From: Papaver somniferum
Taxonomy: Eukaryota; Streptophyta; Magnoliopsida; Ranunculales; Papaveraceae
Assembly (NCBI RefSeq): GCF_003573695.1
Contig: NC_039359.1
Coordinates: 133,697,939 to 133,761,938, forward strand
Reading direction: 5' to 3'
DNA length: 64,000 nucleotides
A program made the translations under genes and the position numbers. Of the stretch, positions 47,315-58,216 are shown piece by piece (within the stretch, counting starts at the first letter, position 1; the number at the start of each line of letters is the position of its first letter). Under the pieces are notes generated by a model. It did no database searches. It was not told the DNA's origin and saw nothing but the letters and a program-made list of their open reading frames with translations.

Positions 47315-48150
47315 TCAATCTTTTTTATGTACGCACTAAAATCAACCAAAACAATGGTTAGATAACTTGTTATAGATGCATAACTTTGTTATCCAAATGC
47401 ATAATTTGTTATGCAGTGGAGAAAATGGTTGCATAATTCGTTATGCGTCTGCAGAATGTGTTATGCATCTTTTTTTGTGGCTGCATAATGTTTATGTATC
47501 AAGTTTTCGAAAATTTTGCATAAAATGATGATCACCTCCGATTTTTTCGTGAAAAACAAAAATTTTATATTCTTGTTTGTACTCGTTGCGTAGCTCTCTT
47601 AAAAAGATTTCCAACGATATAAAATTTGTAAAATTCCAAGGCGCGAATTTTTAAATATGTTATATCCAAGTTACGTTGTCAATTATACCCCCGATGCATA
47701 ATCCGTCATGCGGATGCATAATCCGTCATGCATATATTTTTAATGATTTCATATAATTATGGGTGTCACGGAAATAATTATGGATGTCATGGTACCTAAA
47801 ATTAATTGTGAGCTTGACAATGAGAATATTTTTTTTTTTTTGGTCTCCCCCTAAATTTATAACAAAAAGTATGATTGGATCAAAGGCCCAAAGACAGGTA
47901 CATGTCCGGCACATTTATGTTTCATTTCGTTTAATATGTGAGTAAGCCCAAAAATCATGAAAATGCATGCCTAAGCTAAGCTTTCACCAAATGTCAACTT
48001 AAATGGATTTGTTTTTATTTAAATCCTTATTCCTACTTTTATCCATTAATTTTTTTTCAAAACATTACTTAAAAAAACTACACTCCAAAAGGATGTACTC
48101 GCCTTTGGTAGAGTCGGTTTTAACGGAAGCACGTTTCAAAAAGACGGATT

Positions 48151-48770
48151 ATGACAGGTTCAGATATTGATGAGGAAGATTCAGAGTATGTTAAGTTTTT
48201 GGATTCGTTGAAAATTAAGAAGATTACAACTTTGCATGTCATACCTCTTCTGACTCTTCTCTGTCGACAAAACAAGAAATTGAAAAGGATTTACGGAGGT
48301 CTTTATGGTGGGAATCGCTCTTGCGAGTCGGTCCTCAAAGATTCCGAGGAAAACCTGAGTAGAAAGTCACTTGAATGTGATAATGTTTATCAATAATACT
48401 TCTTGTTGGAAGAGAAACTTGCAGAAACTGAAGAAAGGATTAACTCTCAGCAAGCAAGTTTTGATGACAGAGAAAACGCTTTTCTCGTTCGACAAAAACG
48501 TCTTGAGGCTAATTTAACTGCTTCTCTTGATAAAATTAAGATGTTGGAAGATGACTTGAAAAAGTTTAATACTAATTCAAGCAAATTAGCCACTATGCTA
48601 GGATAAAGTAAAAATCATCGTGATACACGAGGATTGGGTTATAAGGGAATAGATGCTCCAAGTATTAGCAAAGAGGTAAAATTTGTCAAGGATAGTGGTT
48701 CAACAAAAGGTTCCCACTGATGGAAAAAGTGAAATACCTTCACCGGCAGTTAAGGTTCAAAATACAAAAG
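48151..48770 (+). pseudogene. Gag middle part of P
   Basis: Three consecutive frames: SDIDEEDSEYVKFLDSLKIK to CDNVYQ; after one stop LLEEKLAETEERINSQQASF to FNTNSSKLATMLG, a coiled-coil-like segment; then DTRGLGYKGI and KEVKFVKDSGSTK, which resemble the GLGY..F.K region that precedes the zinc knuckle in plant Copia gag. After a frameshift PSPAVKVQNTK runs into the insertion site of element B. With B removed the frame continues VYQPPKSAHTDRGKN (61952 onward), showing both parts are one gag. Confidence 0.65.
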
Positions 48771-51700
48771 TGAAAAAGCGGGGGTCTAACAACTGTTAGA
48801 GAACTGCTCGGTCGAACTCGCAAGCATTGCTATCTCAATCTTGTTTGTCAAGTTTAATTTCCAAAACTATAAGTCTTGATTTCTAGTCTACTTATATCTA
48901 AGTCTCGGACTAGGATATAAAGTGTAGTTGATCTCTAGACTCCACGGCGGTCATCATGCAAATACGAAGAACTACTCAAGGAACTGGTGGAACTTCATCG
49001 ACTAAAAGTTATGTGGAGACTTGAACTTATCTATCACTCAAAAGTCTATCTACTATATCTCCTATCTTGAGACAAAAGTCGTATTGCTATATAGACTTCG
49101 ATTATACACATTTGTTATTTCGAGCCGAGTTTATCTCGCTTATCTATTTCTCGAAATATGTGTTGGTAAGATTTCGCTTTGGCCAAGTTCATCTTTACAA
49201 GTGAGAAAGTCATGTTGATCATTTCAATATCTTGAAAATCGCTTTGATAAAAATTAGTGTGTGAATAACCTCTATTTAACATCCTCTAAGAATGTTTCAA
49301 TGATTGAAATGAGAGTTTAGAATATATAACTTTGGATGGATATAAACATTGTATGTGAACTCATACTTGTGTAAGTCCAAAATCCTTGAACTAAAGTATG
49401 CGTACTTTACTGGTTCAGGATGTCCGGAAGCTAAGTCCGCGTACCATACGCGTACTACCGGAAGTCCACATCCCGTGAATTTCTGCTGGGGTTTGTGAAC
49501 TGAAAACAAACTCAATCCGGGTACTTAAGTATGCGTACCGGTATGCATACTCGAGTGGGTTATTTTCTAAAAACATTTTATTCGTGAACTAAGACATATA
49601 TAAACTAAGGAATGCATATTTGCAAACCGTGGCTATAATGTTCATGAATCGATTCGAGTGAATCAAAATAGTTTTTTTTTCAATTGTGTCTTATATACTT
49701 CTATGAGATCTAAGCAATTAAACAACTCTCTAACTAGTTCTTTTGAGTCATTTGAACTAGTTATGGTGAAGATGAATAAGGTTGATATGAAAGTGCTCAT
49801 ATGGCTAACCATTGGTTAACTACTGTTGAACCAAATAGGTGTACACGTTTAGGTACGGTTACACAAACCTAAATGAACGTGCATTTCATCTGTGTATAAC
49901 AATCTAAGTTCGATCTAACGGTTGAAAGATATTAGCTTGAATCTAATCAAGTTTTCATCTAACGGTGAATATTGAATGCTTTCTTACCAAGGTAACTTAA
50001 ATTGAAAACCGTGATTTGGAGACTATATAAAGGAGAACTCCAGCAACTGGGAAACCTAATTCCCACACCTCCTGTGTGATACTAGTTGTATAAGCTAGAG
50101 TTGATTCTTCTTTAACCTTAGGTTTCAACCGAGACCCTGTAGGTTAACAACTTGAAGACTTCATTGAGATTGTGAAGCCAGACCCAACTATTTTCTCTGT
50201 AGTTGCGTGATCTGATCTTGCTGTTTCTATCGTGATTGAGTGCAATCGTAAGATTGGCTTGAGATTGATTTCTCTGATAGGAAAGATAGAAAAGTAGTCA
50301 CAATATCTTGTCTCATCGTTTGTGATTCCACAATATCTTGTTTGTGATTGATGAGACGAAGATGTTTGTGACTACTTTTCAATCTTGCCTATCGGAGAAA
50401 AATCTCGAGCAAATATTAAAGAAGATAATGCTCAATCACAATAGAAAACAGCAATATCAGAACACGCAACTACAGAGAAAATAGTTGGGCCTGGGTTCAC
50501 AATCCCAATGAAATCTTCAAGTCGTTAACCTACAGGGTTTCGTGAGAAACCTAAGGTTAAAGGAGAATCAACTATATTGGCAACTAGTATCACACATGAG
50601 GTGTGGGGATTAGGTTTCCCAGTTGCTAGAGTTCTCCTTTATATAGTCTCCAAATCAGGGTTTGCAATCAATGTTACCTTGGTAACAAAGCATTCAATAT
50701 TCACTGTTAGATGAAAACCTGATTAGATTCAAGCTAATATCTTTCAACTGTTATATCGAACTTAGCTTGGTATACACAAATGAAATGTACCATTATTTAG
50801 ATAAAGGTGACCGTACCTAAACGTGTACACTTAGTTTGTTCAACAATAGTTAACCAATGGTTATCCATGTGAGAACTTTGATTTCAACCTTATCATCTTC
50901 ATCATAACTAGTTCAAATGACTCCAATGAAACTAGTTAGAGAGTTTTTCAATTGTTTATATTCTCATAGAATACAAGTCACAATTGAAGCGAAATCGATT
51001 TTGATTCACTCGAATAATTTCATGAACATTATAGCCACGGTTTGCAAAAGATTGCATTCCTTATTATATGTATTATTTATGCAACTTGAACTTCGGCCAG
51101 TATGCGTACGGGTACGCATACTTAGTTTTCGGACTTCCAACAACCAATCAGTACTCGTACGGATAAGCATACCATGGTTCCCTGTTTTGGACTTACACAA
51201 ATATGAATACACACTATGCTTATATCCAATCATGGTTACATGTTCTAAACCTTCATTTCAATCATTTAAACATTCTTGGAAGACGACAATAGCTATCTCA
51301 CACAAACTATTAGCTTCAAAGCAATTTTCAAGTGATCGAATGATCAATACAAAACATTCCAGGTCTAATCAAATGACCGTCTCAAACAAATCATGTAAGA
51401 TGTTACAAAGAGATTTTCACATGATCATCTTTTGACTTTCGTCAAGAATAAAAGATGAACTTGGTTAAAGCGAAAGCTTACCAACACATATTTCGAGAAA
51501 TAGATAAACGAGATAAACTCGGCTCGAAATATCAAATGTGTATAATTGAAGTCTATATAGCAATACGAATTTTATCTAAAATAGGAGATAAAGTAGATAG
51601 ACTTTTAAGTGATAGATGAGTTCAAGTCTCCATATACCTATTGTTGATGAAGTTCCACATGTTCCCTTGAGTAGTTCTTCGTCTTCATTCGATGAACGCC

Positions 51701-51852
51701 GTGCAGTCTAAAGCTAAACTACACTTACTATCCTAATCCGAGACTTAGCTATAAGTAGACTAGATATCAAGACTTATAGTTTTGGCAACTGAAATTGACA
51801 AATAAGCTTGACATAGCAACGCTTGGTAGTTCGGCCGAGCATTGCTCTAACA
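48771..51852 (-). repeat. Inverted-repeat 3' LTR of B
   Basis: Three parts: 48771-48793, the 23-bp LTR end in minus orientation (TGAAAAAGCGGGGGTCTAAC plus AAC); 48794-50308, an LTR first half in plus orientation beginning TGTTAGAGAACTGC; and 50341-51852, an LTR first half in minus orientation. The two arms meet at GTCTCATC and GATGAGAC around a spacer of about 30 bp. The arms belong to related but not identical LTR copies (roughly 85 percent identity by eye at the termini). Confidence 0.8.
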
Positions 51853-51866
51853 ATCTTCTCCTTTGT
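51853..51866 (-). other. Polypurine tract of B
   Basis: The minus strand reads CAAAGGAGAAGAT directly before TGTTAGAGCAATGC. It is weaker than in family A (interrupted by A). Confidence 0.6.
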
Positions 51867-52017
51867 CAATTTTAGTGACAAAATTATCAATACATATGGA
51901 TTACAAAATAAATAAACTTTGTAGCTTCTCATCCAAATGCTTGATCTCCTTGGTTATTCAACATTACTTGAAATCTTCGTCACTTCCAAGTAATCCAATG
52001 ATTCTAAATGTGTTTAA

Positions 52018-53335
52018 TGGTAGGTTCGGAAACCTACAATAAAATACTGGAAGTGCACAGTGTCTCACTAGTAGAACAATGGCAAGTACAGGTCGCTCCC
52101 ACGAGGAGTGTGAGAATACTACTTCTAAATAATACCAAGACCAAATAATCAAATAGATAATGTTTAATGAGTTTTCGGAAATTTGAAACAAAATGAAACA
52201 ATAAATAATTTTAACGAAAAGCATAAAGATAGAAGGTTGTTAGGATTTTCGGTTTCCACCAATTAATTATGCAAACTATACTAATCTTTAAAGATCTATT
52301 CCATGCATTTTCAAATATTTTTTCTCCGCTCTAGTTTTCTTCGCTTCATGAGTAGTGATTCTAAAGCATTACCTATCTATCCTTGCATACCACGTCTAGG
52401 GATTTAACCGAAACACGAAATATCAATTCAAAAGCATAAATAATCAAGAAAATCACATGAACAATAAAATACCAAGCTATATGAAGAAAAACTACTAGTC
52501 ATTTAAATCATTATTGAGCATATAAATGTAGAGCTTACACAATTAAATTGGTTTCTACCCAAACCCTAACATAACTCTAGCTAGCCATGACTTTCTCAAA
52601 AACCATAAACATATTAAAATCAAACTTTAGTTAAAGATAAACGAAGAATCGAAAACAAAACTCCAAAATCCTTCTCCTGTTTCTCTTCCAGCTCTGTGGT
52701 CGGGCGCCCCCTAGTATATTTTGAAACAACACATAAATATAGCTCACAAATGAATTCACGTTTTTCTTCTTCGTCGCCACATCACCTCCCAATAGAAGTC
52801 TTCCACATGTCATGAAAATATAAATTCACCCAATGATGTTGTGCCGCGTCTCATAATATGACGTGACATTGTAAAGTATCACCGAATCTCCACTTTCCAT
52901 GATATATGAATTTCATTTAGAAAGCATGATATTTTCTTGCATGTGTTGGGTCCCACCTTAACTGTATTTGCAAAATGACGTCAGTTGGCTTCAAATATTC
53001 CTTCAGATTCTTTATATAAATATAGCAAGAGAACTTATGTAAGGACAAGATATATTAATCTTTCCTTTTTCTTCATTTGCACGTGGTCATGGAGGTGATA
53101 TTCTTCCATTCTTATGCTAACAATAATAAAGTCACTATTGACCAATCTTAGGTGGCATTAGTGTGCTGACATCGACTCGCTTCACCATTAAGTCTCACAT
53201 TTTTATGTTTATTCGTTGGATGATCGAATTCACTTGTACTTTCTGCAAAAGGACTAAAATAGTGTCATTAGTCAAAATATTGAGTCCTAGCTAATATAAA
53301 TATGGGTATAAAATGTACCACTTTCGTGCTTATCA
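52018..53335 (-). repeat. 3' LTR of G (1318 bp)
   Basis: Plus-strand reading TGGTAGGTTCGGAAACC to CGTGCTTATCA. The next internal bases (AACACCTCCACAC) would hold the polypurine tract on the minus strand. Confidence 0.9.
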
Positions 53336-53382
53336 ACACCTCCACACTTATATTTTCTAGTCCTCGAGCAAAACAAAAAATT

Positions 53383-53659
53383 GACCCGCTATACAGCTGG
53401 TCATATGAATATAGAGACCCGCTACATAGCTGGTCATATCATTTTTTTTCTTGTTTTTTTAGACCCGCTACACATCTGGTCAAATAATAAGATAAAGAGA
53501 GAGAGACCCGCTACACAGCTGGTCATAGAAAATACCATACAAAATACCCGCTACACAGCTGGTCATGACCCTAAAAACCATAACGATAATAATATTTTTT
53601 TTTAAGACCCGCTACACAGCTGATCATTTTTTATTTAGACCCGCTACACAGCTGGTCAT
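53383..53659 (-). repeat. Seven spaced 22-bp repeats in G
   Basis: GACCCGCTACACAGCTGGTC followed by AT, with 0-3 changes, starts at 53383, 53416, 53462, 53505, 53545, 53606 and 53638. The intervals are irregular and AT-rich (10-39 bp). Each copy holds the palindrome CAGCTG or a one-base variant. They lie between the ORF and the 3' LTR. Confidence 0.88.
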
Positions 53660-53890
53660 AATTTTTTTTTTTTTTACATCCTAACCAAAGTGTCACTCCC
53701 CCACACTTAAATATTACATTGTCCTCAATGTAATTGAGTCATCCAACGTAGAAATCAAGTGGGAAATTATAAATTGCAAAAAAAAAAATAAACAAATAAA
53801 AATAAAAGGTAGAGAAAAGGGAACAAATCTGATGGGTTCACTCCCACGAAGCGAAATGTATTGTTTCCCTGCTTTCAATAGCACATAATC

Positions 53891-54613
53891 TCAAACAAAA
53901 TGAGGTTGATACCCCAAAGTAAGCTTCCAATCATATATATAGAGTCTGAAAAGTTGGGGATCAACCCAACCAATCCGGTCAGCTGAAAATATGCACCTGC
54001 AAAAACTATAATCATCCAAAGATATATGTGAATTCATTCCCCATAAATAACAATCCTTAGTAATCAATCCATGCATTGTCAGGATATGTAAATCATTCAC
54101 ACAAAGAGGTATAAAATTTTCGATAGCTTCTAGTTGAGGTGCACACCCTAAATCAGGTTCTAAATCGGCGGAAATAACTTTTATGGCTGATATTGGTTCC
54201 AGTTGAGCAAAATAGGGCACACGAGCATATGTTGGCTCAAATGGAGCAATAATATCATGACTCATAGACCCGTTATCATCTAAAACGGTTTCATTATCAA
54301 TATCATCAAGACAACAAAATTCTGAACTTAATGGCTTAAAGGTCATGGTCGAAACTTTCTCGACTGATGGAACTAGTCGAGACTCGAATAAAACTAGAGG
54401 TTCTAGTTTGGATTTCCATTTATTAGTGTCTAACAGCGGTATGGAGTCTAACAAGGCATTGATTTCACAAATAACATTATCGTCATCAAAATCATACCCA
54501 AAATGAGCTAAGCAAACCTCTAATGGATCTCCCAAGTGGCTCTTGCAAATATCTTGCGAGTGCATACTTTCTTTTCGCCCGCACTTCAGACTAAAGTACC
54601 TAAAAAAAATCAA
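53891..54613 (-). CDS. 240-codon ORF of element G, pol-linker-like
   Basis: An uninterrupted frame starting MIFFRYFSLKCGRKESMHSQ, 130 nt inside the primer-binding site, and ending LTLGYQPHFV. The segment LLDTNKWKSKLEPL, then LVPSVEKVSTMTFKPLSSEF resembles the linker between protease and reverse transcriptase in Athila-like Ty3/gypsy polyproteins (LEPL, VPS.E.PP.LELKPLPS). The rest is acidic and matches nothing I know. No DTG protease, YxDD or zinc motif is present. The ORF fills most of the short internal region and is intact in an element with about 3 percent LTR divergence, so it may just be young. A function in mobilisation in trans is conceivable but not shown. Confidence 0.6.
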   Translation of the reverse strand: MIFFRYFSLKCGRKESMHSQDICKSHLGDPLEVCLAHFGYDFDDDNVICEINALLDSIPLLDTNKWKSKLEPLVLFESRLVPSVEKVSTMTFKPLSSEFCCLDDIDNETVLDDNGSMSHDIIAPFEPTYARVPYFAQLEPISAIKVISADLEPDLGCAPQLEAIENFIPLCVNDLHILTMHGLITKDCYLWGMNSHISLDDYSFCRCIFSADRIGWVDPQLFRLYIYDWKLTLGYQPHFV

Positions 54614-54718
54614 ACAAACTGCGTAAAAAGAACTAAAAGAACAATAAAAATAAATTATTTACAAAAATTAAAAATAAGCTATATACAATAATATCAACAA
54701 GCGAGTATTTTGCTACCA

Positions 54719-54742
54719 CTCCCCGGCAGCGGCGCAAAAACT
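54719..54742 (-). other. Primer-binding site of G, tRNA-Asp type
   Basis: The minus strand after the LTR end reads AGTTTTTGCGCCGCTGCCGG then GGA, close to the TGGCGCCGTTGCCGGGGA site of Athila-like elements but lacking one G. Confidence 0.75.
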
Positions 54743-56060
54743 TGGTAGGTTCGGAAACCTACAATAAAATACTGCAAGTGCACAGTGTCTCACTAGTAGA
54801 ACAATGGCAAGTACAGGTCGTTCCCACGAGGAGTGTGAAAATACTACTTCTAACTAATACCAAGACCAAATAATCAAATAGATAATGTTTAATGAGTTTT
54901 CAGAAATTTGAAACAAAATGAAACAATAAATAATTTTAACGAAAAACAGAATGATAGAAGGTTGTTAGGATTTTCGGTTTCCACCAATTAATTATGCAAA
55001 CTATACTAATCTTTAAAAATCTATTCCATGCATTTTCAAATATTGTTTCTCCGCTCTACTTTTCTTCGCTTCATGAGTAGTGATTCTAAAGCATTACCTA
55101 TCTATCCTTGCATACCACGTCTAGGGATTTAACCGAAGCACGAAATATCAATTCAAAAGCATAAATAATCAAGAAAATCACATGAACAATAAAATACCAA
55201 GCTATATGAAGAAAAACTACTAGTCATTTAAATCATTATTGAGCATATAAATGTAGAGTTTACACAATTAAATTGGTTTCTACCCAAACCCTAACATAAT
55301 TCTAGCTAGCCATGGCTTTCTCAAAAACCATAAACATATTAAAATCAAACTTTAGCTAAAGATAAACGAAGAATCGAAAACAAAACTCCAAAATCCTTCT
55401 CCTGTTTCTCTTCCAGATCTGTGGCCGGGCGCCTCCTAGTATATTTTGAAACAACACATAAATATAGCTCACAAATGAATTCACGTTTTTCTTCTTCGTC
55501 TCCACATCACCTCCCAATAGAAGTCTGCCACATGTCATGAAAATATAAATTCACCCAATGATGTTGTGCCGCGTGTCATAATATGACGAGACATTGTAAA
55601 GTATCACTGAATCTCCACTTTCCATAATATATGAATTTCATTTAGAAAGCATGATATTTTCTTGCATGTGCTGGGTCCCACCTTAACTGTATTTGCAAAA
55701 TGACGTCAGTTGGCTTCAAATATTCCTTCAGATTCTTTATATAAATATAGCAAGAGAACTTATGTAAAGACAAGATATATTAATCTTTCATTTTTCTTCA
55801 TTTGCACGTGGTCATGAAGGTGATATTCTTCCATTCTTATGCTAACAATAATAAAGTCACTCTTGACCAATCTTAGGTGGCATTGGTGTGCTGACATCGA
55901 CTCGCTTCACCATTAAGTCTCACATTTTGATGTTTATTCGCTGGATAATCGAATTCACTTGTACTTTCTGCAAAAGCACTAAAATAGTGTCATTAGTCAA
56001 AATATTGAGTCCTTTCTAATATAAAGATGGGTATAAAATGTAGCACTTTCGTGCTTATCA
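54743..56060 (-). repeat. 5' LTR of G (1318 bp)
   Basis: Same length and ends as the 3' LTR. Followed by the TTTAA duplication and then B 3' untranslated sequence. Confidence 0.9.
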
Positions 56061-57306
56061 TTTAACTCAGCATCATAGTTGTTGAAGATACGTAGATATA
56101 ACAATGAGAAAACAATAGCTCTCAATCATTGTTATACAGTGTCATAGTATTATTACACAACATCAAAATTCAATTGTATCACAATTTTGATAACAATACT
56201 ATAGTGATATATATCACTCCCCCTTAGTCAATACTTAATCTCCCATGAAAACCACTCCCCCTTACATAATGATCCGTAAACCATATGTATTTGTTGTGTG
56301 AACTACACATTAATTTCCCCCTTTTTGTCAATATAAATTGGCAAAGGTACGAAAACTAGTGGGATCCTAATGAAATTTCCACAATGATACTTCATGACCA
56401 AAAGAGAACCACATATCAACTTTTTTTAGATGCTATCATATACCCGAAACTAAATGTATTCATCAAGGAGTTTATAAATATAAAAGATAACCCCTATAAT
56501 ATTCCACAACCACACTCCCCACAAAGATTTATAAATTAAGCACAGGTTCAAATGAGAACTCTCCCCCATAAAATGTCATCCCCAAAGGAACAACAAGAGT
56601 GACCTTACTTTCACAAGAAAAGAAGGATTTCTTTGGACATTAACAAATCACATGAAACATGAATTTGTATCCAAAATACTCAATTAAATTAACCACAAGA
56701 GAACCCATGATTAATTTAATCGGAAATGCTCAACATAAGAAAACTTATGAAGCCGCACGGTATTTACACAAAGATGTGGATCATGACAACCAATACTTCG
56801 GAATATTCAAAGATTCATTCTATTTTTCATCAATATTTGCATAGAGACATATAAACAAAAGTCCATCCTATCTTCCATCAATATTTGCATAATGACATAA
56901 TAGGCTTAACTTTGGTTTGTCAAAAGTTCATTCAATCTTTTATCAATATTTGCATAATGACACATGAAACACTTAACTTTTGACCAAGTATGGGATAATC
57001 ATAGTTCACGGACCCAAACACATGTGTCCCATAAAAAGTTGCAATATATAAAACCATAAAGATTAATACTGCAAAATCATCCTCCAAATAAACTTTAGAA
57101 TTTAAATAAATAAATCTAAAAACATTGCAAGATGTAAATCGTTGGAAATAACTTTGTGTACTCACAATAATGGTTATTCCAAACCCTACTTATCCTTCTA
57201 AAAACACAAGAATAAATTCTCATAAGAAGTTTCCTAGATAATAAAAAAAATAACAAGCAAAAATCAAAAGACTCATAAACCAACAAAATACGATCATGAA
57301 CAGAAA
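56061..57306 (-). other. 3' UTR of B
   Basis: Non-coding, homologous to E1 1-1300 and to 14640-16400. It has only one clear CTCAACATAAG hairpin (CATAAGAAAACTTATG at 56734-56749) in place of the array. It also contains the 16-bp palindrome AGTGATATATATCACT (56201-56216) and several AAGGGGGAG-type tracts on the minus strand. Confidence 0.65.
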
Positions 57307-57726
57307 TCAAAGACCACTTTCGGAAACTCCACGAGTCTTAAGTCCTTTGAGCTTGTGATCGACATCATTCACTGTTTCTTCAGAGAATATATCCTCATTG
57401 AGAAGATCTATAACATGTGTCTTCATGAGAACAAGGTCTGAATTAACCCTTTTCAACTCAGTTCTCAACACATCAAGACCCTTCATAGTATCAATGAGTT
57501 GCGGTTTTGCTTCCTCAAAGTATTTAAGAAAGTTATAAACCACTTCAACAGAAACCATATCCTCATTCTCAACATCCTGATGAGTATAGGAATAGTAGCA
57601 TGAGGCTTTAGGGTTTTGATCATCTTCTTCTACTAAGGTTCTTCACTTCCTCCCTTTGGACTCGAAACCAATACCTTTATCAAGAAAACCTCTTGCAAAA
57701 CCTCCAGAGTGGGAAGATGAAGACAT
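57307..57726 (-). pseudogene. ORF2 of B (MSSSSHS type, 140 codons, one internal TGA)
   Basis: The frame starts MSSSSHSGGFARGFLDKGIG, meets TGA at codon 28 (AAG TGA AGA), and continues VEEDDQNPKASCYYSY to an uninterrupted 83-codon part from the Met at 57558 (VEVVYNFLKYFEEAKPQLID, LRTELKRVNSDLVLMKTHV) with coiled-coil character. The start matches ORF2 of unit 2 (MYSSSHSSK). The length, 420 nt, equals that of the ORF2 in unit 3. It follows ORF1 by about 490 nt. The TGA may be a simple mutation or a read-through site; an 83-codon product from the downstream Met is also possible. Function unknown. Confidence 0.55.
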
Positions 57727-58216
57727 TCTTGACAAAACGACAATAACTTAGAGTACGCGTACGTGACTCAATAGGTTTCGTGTTTAAATAATTTCATAGG
57801 GAAGGTAACTTTTGGGGTTTCCAAAGTTGATTCGTGACATGTAATACGGATACCCGTACGAACACAACATGACCCATGGGTAGAAAACTCAATTAAAAAT
57901 GCAAACCAAGAAAACTGTTTGGAAGGAAACATTTTTCTAAGTGAATATTTTCACAAAACTCGGCTCAATAGTTTTTATATTCTCACAAGACAAAAACTAG
58001 AGCATGAGAGTAGCATTTGAGTCACGTTAAAAACCTCAAGAAGAAGAATAATGATAAAATCAAATATAAATACATGTGTAAAAATGTCTGTGAATGATGA
58101 CCCAGATAAAAACGATAAGAGAATAGCTAGATAATCAGAAAACATTTTGACAGCAAGTATACCTGATCACATCTCACTCAACCAGGATTTTTGTGAGTGA
58201 GATTTCAACCTTGTGA

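Larger units (their letters stand above)
43276..48146. mobile_element. Composite insertion in P
   Basis: GATTATG flanks the block on both sides (43269-43275 and 48147-48153), a possible duplication. The block begins TGTCACACCCCGCTAATTC, like the start of Ty3/gypsy LTRs, but the right end (AAAAAGACG) does not match such an LTR. Inside are a Stowaway MITE (44221-44490), a 34-bp duplicated motif (45252, 45299), a GC-richer leader-like stretch (45420-46050) and the palindromic array at 46925. I could not decide its class. Confidence 0.4.
52018..56060 (-). mobile_element. Complete non-autonomous Ty3/gypsy-type element G, 4043 bp, TSD TTTAA
   Basis: Two direct LTRs of exactly 1318 bp (52018-53335, 54743-56060), TTTAA on both sides (52013-52017, 56061-56065), LTR termini TG and CA. 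A tRNA-Asp-type primer-binding site left of the right LTR fixes minus orientation. The internal region is only 1407 bp, with one 240-codon ORF and a repeat array. By eye the LTRs differ at about 40 positions (near 3 percent) with no net indel, so insertion is fairly recent. Protease, RT and integrase are absent. Confidence 0.92.

Noticed and set aside
43276..48146. Helitron
   Set aside because: No 5' TC start in an A-T target, no 3' hairpin plus CTRR end, and a direct repeat flanks the block.
50917..51435. 172-codon frame on the plus strand
   Set aside because: It is antisense to the LTR of element B, starts inside LTR sequence and has no homologous frame in other LTR copies.
53383..53659. 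CRISPR-like pattern of repeats and spacers
   Set aside because: Plant nuclear transposon context; spacers are simple AT-rich runs of very uneven length, repeats vary, and no cas genes are present.
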